Positions 7,723 to 16,272 of a stretch of DNA of 64,000 nucleotides are shown here, in pieces. Position 1 is the first letter of the stretch. Each line of letters starts with the position of its first letter. Position numbers and translations under genes: made by a program. Source of the DNA: Cohnella thailandensis (lineage in GTDB: Bacteria; Bacillota; Bacilli; Paenibacillales; Paenibacillaceae). Below the pieces are notes generated by a model. That model did not search any database. It worked only from the letters and a program-made list of their open reading frames with translations, and was not told the origin of the DNA. The stretch spans positions 124,001-188,000 of the forward strand of contig NZ_JACJVQ010000019.1 in the NCBI RefSeq assembly GCF_014212135.1, written 5' to 3'.

Positions 7723-9105
7723 ATGGCATTCGAAGGATTGACGACTAGGCTTCAGAACGTGTTCGGCAAGCTGAGAGGCAAGGGCAAGCTGAGCGAGGAC
7801 GACGTCAATGAGGCGATGCGGGAGGTTCGGCTGGCTCTGCTCGAGGCGGACGTCAACTTCAAGGTCGTAAAGGATTTCATCGCCAAGGTCAAGGAGAAGG
7901 CCGTCGGCGCCGAAGTGGAGAAGAGCTTCACGCCGGGCATGGTCGTCGTCGACATCGTTCACAAGGAATTGATCGAACTGATGGGCGGCACCCAGTCCAA
8001 GCTCGCGAAGTCGAACAAGCCTCCGACCATCGTTCTGATGGCCGGTCTGCAAGGGGCCGGCAAGACGACTCTGACAGGCAAGCTCGCGAAGCTGCTGCAA
8101 TCCCAGAATCACAAGCCGCTCCTGATCGCGGGCGATATTTACCGTCCGGCCGCCATCAAGCAGCTCGAGGTGCTGGGCGGACAGATCGGCGTTCCGGTGT
8201 TCACTCTCGGCGACAAGATCAGCCCGGTCGAGATCGCGAAGCAGGGCGTCCAGCTCGCCAAGGAGCAAGGCAACGACTACGTGCTGATCGATACCGCGGG
8301 CCGGCTGCAGATCGACGAGGCGCTGATGGAAGAGATCAAGCAGATTCATGCGGCGGTGAAGCCGGACGAGGTTCTGCTCGTCGTCGACGCGATGACCGGC
8401 CAAGAAGCCGTCAACGTGGCGAAGAGCTTCCATGAGCAGCTCGAGCTGACGGGCGTCGTGCTGACCAAGCTCGACGGCGATACCCGCGGCGGCGCGGCTC
8501 TCTCGGTCAAGGCGGTCACCGGCTGTCCGATCAAGTTCGCCTCCACGGGCGAGAAGATCGACCAGCTCGAAGCGTTCCACCCGGACCGGATGGCGTCGCG
8601 GATTCTCGGCATGGGCGACATGCTCTCCCTGATCGAGAAGGCGCAGACGAACATCGACGCCGAGAAGGCGAAGGATCTCGAGCGCAAGATGCGCAACGCC
8701 GAATTCACCTTCGACGACTTCCTCGAGCAGATGGAGCAGGTTCGCAAGCTCGGGCCGCTCGACCAGCTGCTCGACATGATGCCCGGCATGAACAAGCTGA
8801 AGGCGAATCCGAACTTCAAGATCGACGAGAAGCAGGTCTCGCGCACCGAAGCGATCGTGAAGTCGATGACGAAGGCGGAGAAGCTGAAGCCGGACATCAT
8901 CAACTACAGCCGACGCAAGCGGATCGCCGCCGGCAGCGGCACGAGCGTGGCGGACGTCAACAAGCTGATCCGCCAGTTCGAGGACATGAAGAAGATGATG
9001 AAGCAGTTCTCGGGCATGATGGGACCGAAGGGTCCGAAGGGCGGCATGAAGGCGCTCAAGGGTTTGATGGGCAAGGGCGGCAAAGGCATGAAATTCCCGT
9101 TCTAA
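7723..9105 (+). CDS. ffh: Signal recognition particle protein Ffh
   Basis: Ffh binds signal sequences and 4.5S/6S RNA and delivers ribosomes to FtsY at the membrane. The 460-residue protein has the N bundle (about 1-90), the GTPase G domain with GLQGAGKTT (108-116), DTAGR and TKLDGDTRGG, and a methionine-rich M domain near the C-terminus (KKMMKQFSGMMG). I chose ATG 7723 (MAFEGLTTRL), which follows AAGGAGGGG. An in-frame ATG at 7690 would add 11 residues foreign to the family and lacks such a site. Confidence 0.97.
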   Translation: MAFEGLTTRLQNVFGKLRGKGKLSEDDVNEAMREVRLALLEADVNFKVVKDFIAKVKEKAVGAEVEKSFTPGMVVVDIVHKELIELMGGTQSKLAKSNKPPTIVLMAGLQGAGKTTLTGKLAKLLQSQNHKPLLIAGDIYRPAAIKQLEVLGGQIGVPVFTLGDKISPVEIAKQGVQLAKEQGNDYVLIDTAGRLQIDEALMEEIKQIHAAVKPDEVLLVVDAMTGQEAVNVAKSFHEQLELTGVVLTKLDGDTRGGAALSVKAVTGCPIKFASTGEKIDQLEAFHPDRMASRILGMGDMLSLIEKAQTNIDAEKAKDLERKMRNAEFTFDDFLEQMEQVRKLGPLDQLLDMMPGMNKLKANPNFKIDEKQVSRTEAIVKSMTKAEKLKPDIINYSRRKRIAAGSGTSVADVNKLIRQFEDMKKMMKQFSGMMGPKGPKGGMKALKGLMGKGGKGMKFPF

Positions 9106-9186
9106 ACGAAGATTCCGGCACTTCGATCGCGGAGTCCGTATTTTCCCCCGATATCCCGATACTTTATCAAGGAGGTGAATATTCTA

Positions 9187-9459
9187 ATGGCAGTTCGTAT
9201 CCGTCTGAAACGTATGGGAGCTCACAAGGCCCCTTTCTATCGCGTGGTTGTATCCGACTCTCGTTCGCCGCGTGACGGCCGCTTCATCGAGGAGATCGGC
9301 ATCTACAATCCGGTCGCTCAACCGGCTCAAGTCCAAATCGACGAAGAGAAGGCTTTGAAATGGCTGCAGAACGGCGCTCAAGCGTCCGACACGGTCCGCA
9401 ATCTTCTTAGCAACGCTGGCGTACTGAAGAAGTTCCACGAGTCCAAAATCTCGAAGTAA
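9187..9459 (+). CDS. rpsP: 30S ribosomal protein S16
   Basis: This 90-residue S16 begins with the family signature MAVRIRLKRMGAHKAPFYR and has GRFIEEIGIYNP in the middle. S16 binds 16S rRNA early in small-subunit assembly. The start ATG 9187 follows a strong AAGGAGGTG (9169-9177); an upstream in-frame ATG at 9175 overlaps that site and is rejected. It lies 81 bases after ffh, with no terminator between. Confidence 0.98.
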   Translation: MAVRIRLKRMGAHKAPFYRVVVSDSRSPRDGRFIEEIGIYNPVAQPAQVQIDEEKALKWLQNGAQASDTVRNLLSNAGVLKKFHESKISK

Positions 9460-9484
9460 CGTCTCATTCCCGGAGGGCTGAGCC

Positions 9485-9718
9485 ATGGAACAATTGATTC
9501 GGGTTATCGCCCGGGCATTGGTGGATCATCCGGACGACGTGCAGGTTAAGGTCAAGGAAGACGCGCGAGGCCTTGTGTACGAGCTTTCCGTCCATCCGGG
9601 CGATGTCGGCAAAGTCATCGGCAAGCAGGGGCGCATCGCGAAGGCGCTGCGCACGGTAGTCACTTCCGCCGCCGTGAAGGAGCGGAAGCGCGTCATCGTG
9701 GACATCGTATCAGAATAA
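9485..9718 (+). CDS. khpA: KH-domain RNA-binding protein KhpA
   Basis: This 77-residue protein is a single type-II KH domain. The GxxG loop lies in GKVIGKQGRIAKALRTVV. KhpA (YlqC) pairs with KhpB/Jag and affects cell elongation and small-RNA function in other Firmicutes. The position between rpsP and rimM is conserved. The start follows GGAGGGCTGAGCC. Confidence 0.96.
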   Translation: MEQLIRVIARALVDHPDDVQVKVKEDARGLVYELSVHPGDVGKVIGKQGRIAKALRTVVTSAAVKERKRVIVDIVSE

Positions 9719-9792
9719 CGCAGGCGATGGGGTCGGGGGTGCCAATCGGCATGTCCGGCTCCTTTCTTATCCATATGAAGGAGGCTGTTTCC

Positions 9793-10320
9793 GTGGCGGA
9801 AGAGCGTTTGCTCAACGTTGGCAAGATCGTCAATACTCATGGCATCCGCGGCGAGGTGAAGGTATGGCCCCAGACCGACTTTCCGGATGTGCGCTTCCGC
9901 AACGGAAGCCGCTTGCTCGCATACCCGCCCGAAGGGACGGCGGGAAGCCCATTCGAGATCGAGGTGCAGAGCTCGCGCGAGCAGAACAACGTGTTTATCG
10001 TGAAGCTCAAGGGCTATGACAACATCAACCAGATCGAGAAATACAAAGGCTGGGAGCTCAAGGTGACGGACGCCGAGCGCGTGGAGCTCGAAGAAGGCGA
10101 ATATTACTTCCGCGACATCATGGGCTGCGCCGTCGTTACGGAAGAGGGAGAGAGTCTCGGAACGATCACCGACATCCTCTCCCCGGGGGCGAACGACGTG
10201 TGGGTGGTTAAGCAAGCCAAGGGCAAGGAACTGCTGCTGCCCGTCATCGACGAGGTCGTGCTTAGCGTCGACGTGCCGGGCAAGGTAGTCAAGGTGCGGC
10301 TGATGGAAGGGTTGCTGTAA
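9793..10320 (+). CDS. rimM: Ribosome maturation factor RimM
   Basis: RimM assists assembly of the 30S head around S19. The 175-residue protein carries the N-terminal barrel signature VGKIVNTHGIRGEVKV and a C-terminal PRC barrel (YYFRDIMGC, GANDVWVV, LLPVIDEVV). I chose GTG 9793, eight bases after AAGGAGG at 9778-9784. Upstream ATGs at 9727 and 9775 would add residues that are not part of the family and either precede or overlap the ribosome site. The stop TAA abuts the trmD ATG. Confidence 0.95.
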   Translation: MAEERLLNVGKIVNTHGIRGEVKVWPQTDFPDVRFRNGSRLLAYPPEGTAGSPFEIEVQSSREQNNVFIVKLKGYDNINQIEKYKGWELKVTDAERVELEEGEYYFRDIMGCAVVTEEGESLGTITDILSPGANDVWVVKQAKGKELLLPVIDEVVLSVDVPGKVVKVRLMEGLL

Positions 10321-11133
10321 ATGAGGGTGGACGTTCTGACGCTGTTCCCCGAGATGTTCGAAGGCGTATTCGGGAGCAGCATTCTGGGCAAGGCCAGGGA
10401 GAAAGGAATTGTCTCCTTGAATACGGTCAACTTCCGAAGCTATGCCAATAACAAGCACAATACGGTGGACGATACTCCCTATGGCGGTGGAGGCGGCATG
10501 GTTCTAAAACCGGAGCCGATCTTTGCCGCCGTGGAGGACGTGGAACGGCTGGCCGCCGAGGAATTCAACCGATCGGGGCAAGAGCCGGTCAAACCGCGCG
10601 TCATCCTCCTCTGTCCTCAGGGCGAGACGTTCACCCAGGCCAAAGCGCAGGAGCTGTCTTCCGAGCGGCACTTGATTTTTATTTGCGGCCACTACGAGGG
10701 CTATGACGAACGGATCCGGGAGCATCTCGTGACGGACGAGCTGTCCATCGGAGACTACGTGCTGACCGGAGGGGAGCTTCCGGCGATGGTCGCGATCGAT
10801 TCGGTCGTCCGTTTGCTGCCGGGGGTGCTCGGCAACGAGCAGTCCGCCGTCCTGGATTCGTTCAGCGACGGCTTGCTGGAATATCCGCATTATACCCGCC
10901 CTCCCGAGTTCCGGGACTGGAAGGTGCCGGACGTTCTTCTCTCCGGACATCACGCGGAGATCGACAAGTGGCGTCGTCTCCAATCGCTGGAACGAACGCT
11001 GGTCAGACGTCCCGATCTGCTGGAGAAAGCGGAGCTGACCGCGAAGGAACGGCAGTGGCTGCATGCCAGGCAGGAGCAGTTGAAGGAGCTCGCCCGGGCG
11101 AATTCGGAGGAGTCCGAAGGCGATTCATTCTAA
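10321..11133 (+). CDS. trmD: tRNA (guanine37-N1)-methyltransferase
   Basis: TrmD methylates G37 of tRNAs using S-adenosylmethionine and prevents +1 frameshifting. The 270-residue SPOUT protein begins MRVDVLTLFPEMFEG and shows YGGGGGMVLKPEP, GHYEGYDERI and SIGDYVLTGGELP, the knot that binds the cofactor. It is about 25 residues longer than common TrmD; the excess is a charged C-terminal tail after LHARQEQL. Its ATG directly follows the rimM stop. Confidence 0.97.
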   Translation: MRVDVLTLFPEMFEGVFGSSILGKAREKGIVSLNTVNFRSYANNKHNTVDDTPYGGGGGMVLKPEPIFAAVEDVERLAAEEFNRSGQEPVKPRVILLCPQGETFTQAKAQELSSERHLIFICGHYEGYDERIREHLVTDELSIGDYVLTGGELPAMVAIDSVVRLLPGVLGNEQSAVLDSFSDGLLEYPHYTRPPEFRDWKVPDVLLSGHHAEIDKWRRLQSLERTLVRRPDLLEKAELTAKERQWLHARQEQLKELARANSEESEGDSF

Positions 11134-11157
11134 TTGACTATAAAGCATAAATGCAGG

Positions 11158-11186
11158 TTGATTTCCTATAGGCAATATGATAAAAT
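11158..11186 (+). promoter_or_regulatory. SigA-type promoter of rplS
   Basis: TTGATT (11158-11163), a 17-base spacer and TAAAAT (11181-11186) predict a start near 11193. This leaves a leader of about 145 bases before rplS. Confidence 0.72.
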
Positions 11187-11192
11187 TTCTAC

Positions 11193-11337
11193 TGTTGTTT
11201 GTGCCGAACTGTCTATTCGTCCTTGAGGCGAAGGGCGGCAACGGTCGATAGTCGGACGGTCCTCTGCACGCCATGAGGCGAATCAAGGGATTCGCGGAGC
11301 GGGGTACGAACGTCTGTGATGAGAGGAGTTGAATGCA
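11193..11337 (+). promoter_or_regulatory. Structured rplS leader (candidate L19 autoregulatory RNA)
   Basis: The leader holds a perfect hairpin, GCGAATC (11278-11284) with GATTCGC (11289-11295) around AAGG. An alternative pairing of CTCTGC (11262-11267) with GCGGAG (11294-11299) would compete with it. The motif TGAGGCGAA occurs twice. L19 leaders that mediate autogenous control are known upstream of rplS in Bacillus relatives, so this is the natural candidate. I have not matched it to the family consensus. Confidence 0.5.
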
Positions 11338-11679
11338 ATGAATCTGATTCAATCCATTACGCAAGAGCAACTTCGCAAAGACATTCCCAGCTTCCGTCCC
11401 GGCGACACGCTGAAGGTACACGTGAAGGTCGTGGAAGGCTCCCGCGAGCGCGTACAGTTGTTCGAAGGCGTCGTTATCAAGCGTCGCGGCGGCGGAATCA
11501 GCGAAACGTTCACGGTTCGCAAGATTTCCTACGGCGTTGGCGTTGAGCGTGCTTTCCCGGTTCATTCCCCACGTATCGAGAAGATCGAAGTGGCTCGCCG
11601 CGGTAAAGTTCGCCGTGCGAAGCTGTATTACCTGCGCGGCCTGCGCGGCAAAGCAGCTCGTATCAAAGAAATTCGATAA
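11338..11679 (+). CDS. rplS: 50S ribosomal protein L19
   Basis: This 113-residue L19 has the signatures FRPGDTLKVHVKVVEGSRERVQ, the segment with FEGVVIKRRGGGI, and RRGKVRRAKLYYLRGLRGKAARI. L19 sits at the subunit interface. I chose ATG 11338 (MNLIQSIT), nine bases after AGAGGAG. A TTG nine bases upstream is also in frame but lies on the ribosome site. It has its own promoter and leader, and a terminator follows closely. Confidence 0.97.
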   Translation: MNLIQSITQEQLRKDIPSFRPGDTLKVHVKVVEGSRERVQLFEGVVIKRRGGGISETFTVRKISYGVGVERAFPVHSPRIEKIEVARRGKVRRAKLYYLRGLRGKAARIKEIR

Positions 11680-11689
11680 GGATAGACAA

Positions 11690-11725
11690 AGGGAGGGCTT
11701 GGCGAAGTTCAAGTCCTCCTTTTTG
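11690..11725 (+). terminator. Terminator after rplS
   Basis: GGAGGGCTTG (11692-11701) pairs with CAAGTCCTCC (11710-11719) around an 8-base loop and is followed by a run of T. Confidence 0.82.
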
Positions 11726-11795
11726 CATTTTCCCCGGAGATCGCCTAGATCATCCGAAGCGGACTGTTGGACCAGGAGAGAGGCGAATAATCGAC

Positions 11796-12515
11796 ATGGA
11801 TCAATCGAGAAATTGGAAAAACGAAGACGAGGACAATCTGGGACGTACAGAGCTCGGAGGCGAACCCATCAAGCAGGAATCCGTCGTGGCCGATGACTCC
11901 GCAGGACCGAACGAACCGCTCGGCTCGGGCCACAACCCGAAGAAGCCATCCAAGGCGGGAAGCGAAGCGAAGGAATGGATCAAAGCGCTCGTTATCGCGG
12001 GTATCCTGGTGTTCGTGATCCGTTGGCTGCTCGTATCGCCGTTCATCGTGGACGGGGAATCGATGGAGCCGAACTTCCAGAACCGGGAACGCATTATCGT
12101 CAACAAGATTCTGTACAAGATTCGGGATCCTAAGCCAGGCGAAGTGATCGTGTTCCACGTTCCGGAGGAGTCGCGCGATTTCATCAAGCGGGTCATCGCG
12201 GTGCCGGGCGATACGGTCAGGGTGGAAGGGGATACGGTTTACGTCAACGACAAACCGCTTGACGAGCCCTATCTGAAGAAAGCCATCGAAGCGGCGCATG
12301 CCGAAGGACATGACTACAACGACACGAACTTCCCGAACGCGCAGTTCCCGGAAGGCACCGTTCCGGAGAATACCTTGTTCGTGATGGGCGATAATCGTCC
12401 GAATAGCAAAGACAGCCGAATGATAGGATACATACCGATGGACCATGTGGTCGGTCGGGCCGAGCTGATCTTCTGGCCGGCGGCTGAAATCAAATACATC
12501 GGACGCGGATATTAA
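11796..12515 (+). CDS. lepB: Type I signal peptidase
   Basis: This enzyme cleaves signal peptides of exported proteins at the outer face of the membrane. The 239-residue protein has an unusually long, charged cytosolic N-terminus (1-60), one membrane helix (about 62-80), catalytic Ser89 in DGESMEP, catalytic Lys131 in RDFIKRVIAVPGD, and the box-E motif GDNRPNSKDSR. Bacillus SipS is about 55 residues shorter, the difference being the leader segment. The ATG follows GGAGAGAGGCG. The location after rplS matches many Firmicutes. Confidence 0.95.
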   Translation: MDQSRNWKNEDEDNLGRTELGGEPIKQESVVADDSAGPNEPLGSGHNPKKPSKAGSEAKEWIKALVIAGILVFVIRWLLVSPFIVDGESMEPNFQNRERIIVNKILYKIRDPKPGEVIVFHVPEESRDFIKRVIAVPGDTVRVEGDTVYVNDKPLDEPYLKKAIEAAHAEGHDYNDTNFPNAQFPEGTVPENTLFVMGDNRPNSKDSRMIGYIPMDHVVGRAELIFWPAAEIKYIGRGY

Positions 12516-12569
12516 GAAGGAATGGCGCTTGCCGGATCCGAATCCGCGCGGTGTGCGGTGGGGTGTGGC

Positions 12570-13436
12570 ATGACGATTCAATGGTTCCCCGGTCATATGA
12601 CGCGGGCGAAACGCCAAATTCAAGACAAACTGAAGCTGATCGACGTGGTTCTCGAGCTGATCGACGCGAGGGTGCCTATCTCGAGCCGGAACCCGATGAT
12701 CGACGAGATCGTCGGACCGAAGCCGAGGCTGATTCTCCTCAACAAGTCGGATTTGGCGGATCCGGCGCAGAACGCAAGGTGGCTCGACTGGTTTCGTTCC
12801 TTCGGACACGAGGTGCTCGCCATCGACGCGAATACCGGGACGGGCACGAAGGACATCTCCGGACGGGTAAAGGTGCTGCTTAAGGAGAAGATCGACCGTC
12901 AAATCGCCAAAGGAATGAAGCCTCGGCCTTCGAGAGCTCTCATCGTGGGAATTCCCAACGTCGGCAAGTCGACCTTGATCAACCGTCTGGCCGGCCGTAC
13001 CGCGGCGATCACGGGCGACCGGCCCGGGGTCACGAAGGGGCAGCAGTGGATTCGCACCGGAGCGGACTTGGAGCTGCTCGATACGCCGGGCATCCTGTGG
13101 CCGAAGTTCGAGGATCCCGAGGTCGGATTCCGCTTGGCCGCTACGGGAGCCATCAAGGAAGAGATTCTGCACGTGGACGAGGTGGCCTGCTTCATTCTGC
13201 GGTGGCTGGCGGCGGAATACCGGGACACGCTCACGGAGCGATACGGGCTCTCCGATCTGCCCGCCGAGCTGCCGGATATCGCGTCCGCTGCCGAGGTACT
13301 TGAGCAGATAGGGCGCAAACGGGGCTGTCTCGCCGGCGGCGGGCACGTCGATTATACGAAAGCGGCGGGAGTTCTGCTGCGCGATCTAAGGTCGGGCAAG
13401 CTCGGGCGGATTACGCTCGAGGCTCCGATTATTTAA
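12570..13436 (+). CDS. rbgA: Ribosome biogenesis GTPase RbgA (YlqF)
   Basis: RbgA acts late in 50S assembly. It is a circularly permuted GTPase, and the order is visible: NKSD (58-61, G4) comes before GIPNVGKST (127-135, G1) and DTPGILWPKF (G3). The N-terminus MTIQWFPGHMTRAKRQI is the family signature. I chose ATG 12570, preceded only by a weak G-rich site. An ATG at 12522 adds 16 residues unlike any relative. Length is 288 residues, normal for the family. Confidence 0.96.
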   Translation: MTIQWFPGHMTRAKRQIQDKLKLIDVVLELIDARVPISSRNPMIDEIVGPKPRLILLNKSDLADPAQNARWLDWFRSFGHEVLAIDANTGTGTKDISGRVKVLLKEKIDRQIAKGMKPRPSRALIVGIPNVGKSTLINRLAGRTAAITGDRPGVTKGQQWIRTGADLELLDTPGILWPKFEDPEVGFRLAATGAIKEEILHVDEVACFILRWLAAEYRDTLTERYGLSDLPAELPDIASAAEVLEQIGRKRGCLAGGGHVDYTKAAGVLLRDLRSGKLGRITLEAPII

Positions 13437-13456
13437 AGGTAGAAGGCTTCGGAAGG

Positions 13457-13512
13457 ACTCCGGGCAGAGCGATCGGGCGACCGGTTCTCCTTGCTTCCGG
13501 AGTTTTTTTTGT
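13457..13512 (+). terminator. Probable terminator after rbgA
   Basis: ACTCCGG (13457-13463) pairs with CCGGAGT (13497-13503), followed by eight or more T. The loop between them is long (33 bases) and may fold further. Confidence 0.6.
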
Positions 13513-13685
13513 TTTTGGCATCGTTTAAGAATAAGGGTTGCGTTAATGGCGCCTAATGTCGGAAAATGATACATAAACGAGAAACGGGAAGCTGAGGCGG
13601 TAGCGATCCAAAGCGAGCATGCGTGCGGCTAAAGGATCGTTGAGCATATCCGACGGTATTGGAAGCGCGGGAAGGGGCATTCGAA

Positions 13686-14360
13686 GTGGCAGCGGAAAAG
13701 AAGAAGCGAACGAAGGTCGAACCGGCAACGGCCGAGGCCGAACCGAATCGGTTGGAATTCGAGAGCGCTCTATGGGAGCAAGGAATAACGGCCGTGGCGG
13801 GGCTGGATGAGGTCGGACGCGGCTGTTTGTTCGGGGATGTCGTCGCGGCGGCGGTGATTTTGCCCCCTGGACTGATTCTCGAAGGGATTAACGACTCCAA
13901 GCAGTTAAGCGAGAAAAAACGAGAGCTGCTCTACGACATCATCCTCGAGAACGCGGTCTCTTGGTCCGTAGCGAGGGTGGATGCGGCCGCGATCGATCGA
14001 ATCAACATCAGGCAGGCGTCGAGGCTGGCGATGAAGCAGGCGGTTGAGGGGCTGCGGACGGCTCCGGAGCATCTGCTGATCGACGCGGAGAGCGTCGATC
14101 TGAACCTCCCTCAGACGTCAATCATCAAGGGCGATGCCCGCAGCCAGACGATCGGGGCGGCCTCTATCGTGGCTAAGGTTACCCGAGACCGTCTGTGCAA
14201 GACGACTTGGGATCTTCTCTATCCGGGCTACGGAATCGCGGGCAACAAGGGATACGGCACGAAGGAGCATCGGGAAGCGCTGCTTCGGCTCGGGCCGACC
14301 CCGATGCATCGCATGAGCTTCCTGGAAGGAATTCTGGCGGAGCAGCAGACGTTGTTCTGA
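13686..14360 (+). CDS. rnhB: Ribonuclease HII
   Basis: RNase HII cuts RNA in RNA-DNA hybrids, including single ribonucleotides in DNA. The 224-residue protein has the catalytic pair Asp41-Glu42 in GLDEVGRGCL, then NDSKQLSEKKR, DAESVDL and SIVAKVTRD. I chose GTG 13686, eight bases after AAGGGG. A TTG at 13659 would lengthen the protein but has no ribosome site. The N-terminal 35 residues are charged and variable. The gene order rbgA-rnhB is conserved. Confidence 0.95.
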   Translation: MAAEKKKRTKVEPATAEAEPNRLEFESALWEQGITAVAGLDEVGRGCLFGDVVAAAVILPPGLILEGINDSKQLSEKKRELLYDIILENAVSWSVARVDAAAIDRINIRQASRLAMKQAVEGLRTAPEHLLIDAESVDLNLPQTSIIKGDARSQTIGAASIVAKVTRDRLCKTTWDLLYPGYGIAGNKGYGTKEHREALLRLGPTPMHRMSFLEGILAEQQTLF

Positions 14361-14406
14361 AAAGTCAGGCCTGAACTGCCGATACATACACTAACAGGAT
14401 GAGGGG

Positions 14407-16272
14407 ATGAGCGCTGCCATGAGCATGAACATAGGGAATCTAATGCGGGCCGTATTAGGCGACGGACAACCGACGGACGCGCGCGCCATGGAGCTGCGCA
14501 TCGGCCAAATCGTAAGGGGAGTCCTCCTGGAGATGCTGGAAGACAACGAGGCGCTCATCCAAATCAACGGGGTGCAGGTTCGGGCCAAGCTCGATACGGA
14601 GGTGCCGCTCGGCCGCAGCACTCTTCTGCAGGTCTCGCAGGATTCGACCGCGGGAGCGATCGTGCTGAAGGCGCTCGCGGATCTGACGGCGGCCCCCGCG
14701 GACGAATCGCTCAAGGACGTCGCGAAGTCGTTCGGCCTGCCCGACCAGAAGTGGAGCTTCGAGCTGATGAGAGGGCTCAAGCGGGACGGGTATCCGATCG
14801 GGAAGGATACGGCGAATTGGTTTAAGCAGGCGGCCCAGGCCAAGCCGGCAGGGGAAGATATGCAGACCTGGATGAACGCGGCCGGAGTTGCCTATCGAAG
14901 AGGGCTGGAGCCGACGGAGACGACGATCGCGTCTTTGAAGACGACGCTTTACGGACCGCCTCTCTCCGAGCGGATGAATGAGCTGGAGACGCTTCTGGCC
15001 GACTATCTGGGGAAGGCGGACCCGGAAGGCAGAGAGACGGCGGCGAGCCCGGCTCAGGAGGCTGCAAGGAAGCTTCAACAGCTGCTCGCCCGGGGGCAGC
15101 AGCTGCTCAGCGAGGGGGCCAAACAGCTGGCGGAGGGAACTTCCGCCCGGGTTGAGGAGAACGAAGCGAAGCCTGTTCCCTCTCCCGCGTCTCTGCCGGG
15201 GAGCTTGGCTGCTTCCGAGGAGGACGGGCCGAGCGTAACGAAGCCGAACTTGGCTTCGGGCAGACCGGCCGGTTCGGCTGGCGGAGAGCCGGATACCGGA
15301 GCGAAAGCGTCCGGCCGCCTTCCCGGGGAAGCGGATATGTCCAAGCCGGAGGCCGCGCGGGGCGTTCCGGATCATCGCGGAGATGCGGCCAGGGCGTCGG
15401 CCGCTAAAGCCGGAGACGGCAGCGCGGCAACCGATCCGAACGCGGCTCGGGAACGCTTGGGCGGTGGCGCCGCAGGCCCGTCGGAGCCGGTTGCGGATTC
15501 GCGGCCCGGAGAGTTGGCGGAGACGAAGGCGGGAGCGCCGAGAGCCGGTTCGGACGGCGCCTGGCTGGGGCGGTTTATGGAGCTGCTCGGCGCCGGACAC
15601 GAACGGCAAGCCGTGCAGCAGCTGCTCTCGAACGATGCGATCGCGAGACAGGCGGCGGAAGGGGCGGGCAAGGCGTCCGACGATGCCGCTCAGGCCCCGA
15701 TGGAATCGCTGAAGAGCGCGCTGCTTGCGTTGGCCTCCAGCGAAGACGCGCCGGCGACCCTCCGCGAGGCGGCGCAAGGGATGGCCCAGCAAATTACAGG
15801 TCAACAGCTTCTGCTCTCCGCGGAGCGGCAGAATACCGCGATGATGAGCCACCTGACGCTGTTCGTGCCGATCAAAGGCCAGAACGGGGATACGACGGCG
15901 ACCATTCACGTTCAAACGCGACGGGGCCGCAAGGGAGAATTGGACTCGGACAACTGCCGATTGCTTTTCCAACTGAACATGAGTCATATCGGCGATACGC
16001 TCGTCGACGTCCAGGTCGTCGATAAAGCCGTTTCGCTGAGGGTGTTGAACGATCGTCCCTGGGTCGGGGAGCTGATCGATTCCGCTCGCGCCGAGGCGGC
16101 GAAGGGGCTTCAGGAAGCGGGTTATCAGCTGCTGTCGCTGAAGACGGCCGCCTTCCCGGTTCTGCCTCCCGGAGAGGCCGATAGCCCGGATAAGGGAGCA
16201 AGCTCCATGCGAGAGCAATCGACTGCCGCCTACGCGGCGAAGCCTTACAAGGGAGTGGACTACCGAGCATGA
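14407..16272 (+). CDS. ylqG: YlqG-like protein with FliK-type C-terminal domain
   Basis: The function is not established. The 621-residue protein has a folded N-terminal region (about 1-230), a long low-complexity middle rich in Ala, Gly, Glu and Pro (about 230-390), and a C-terminal domain (about 480-590). That domain (LFVPIKGQNGDTT, RLLFQLNMSHIGDTLVDVQVVD) resembles the hook-length-control (Flg_hook) domain of FliK. It lies before ylqH as in B. subtilis, and the two overlap by ATGA. I keep ATG 14407, seven bases after AGGA; ATG 14419 or 14425 (MNIGNLM) is equally plausible. The pairing with ylqH suggests a secretion-related role by analogy only. Confidence 0.75.
   Translation: MSAAMSMNIGNLMRAVLGDGQPTDARAMELRIGQIVRGVLLEMLEDNEALIQINGVQVRAKLDTEVPLGRSTLLQVSQDSTAGAIVLKALADLTAAPADESLKDVAKSFGLPDQKWSFELMRGLKRDGYPIGKDTANWFKQAAQAKPAGEDMQTWMNAAGVAYRRGLEPTETTIASLKTTLYGPPLSERMNELETLLADYLGKADPEGRETAASPAQEAARKLQQLLARGQQLLSEGAKQLAEGTSARVEENEAKPVPSPASLPGSLAASEEDGPSVTKPNLASGRPAGSAGGEPDTGAKASGRLPGEADMSKPEAARGVPDHRGDAARASAAKAGDGSAATDPNAARERLGGGAAGPSEPVADSRPGELAETKAGAPRAGSDGAWLGRFMELLGAGHERQAVQQLLSNDAIARQAAEGAGKASDDAAQAPMESLKSALLALASSEDAPATLREAAQGMAQQITGQQLLLSAERQNTAMMSHLTLFVPIKGQNGDTTATIHVQTRRGRKGELDSDNCRLLFQLNMSHIGDTLVDVQVVDKAVSLRVLNDRPWVGELIDSARAEAAKGLQEAGYQLLSLKTAAFPVLPPGEADSPDKGASSMREQSTAAYAAKPYKGVDYRA

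Noticed and set aside
12522..12569. Upstream ATG start for rbgA
   Set aside because: The 16 extra residues do not belong to the family, and the ribosome site would sit directly on the start codon.
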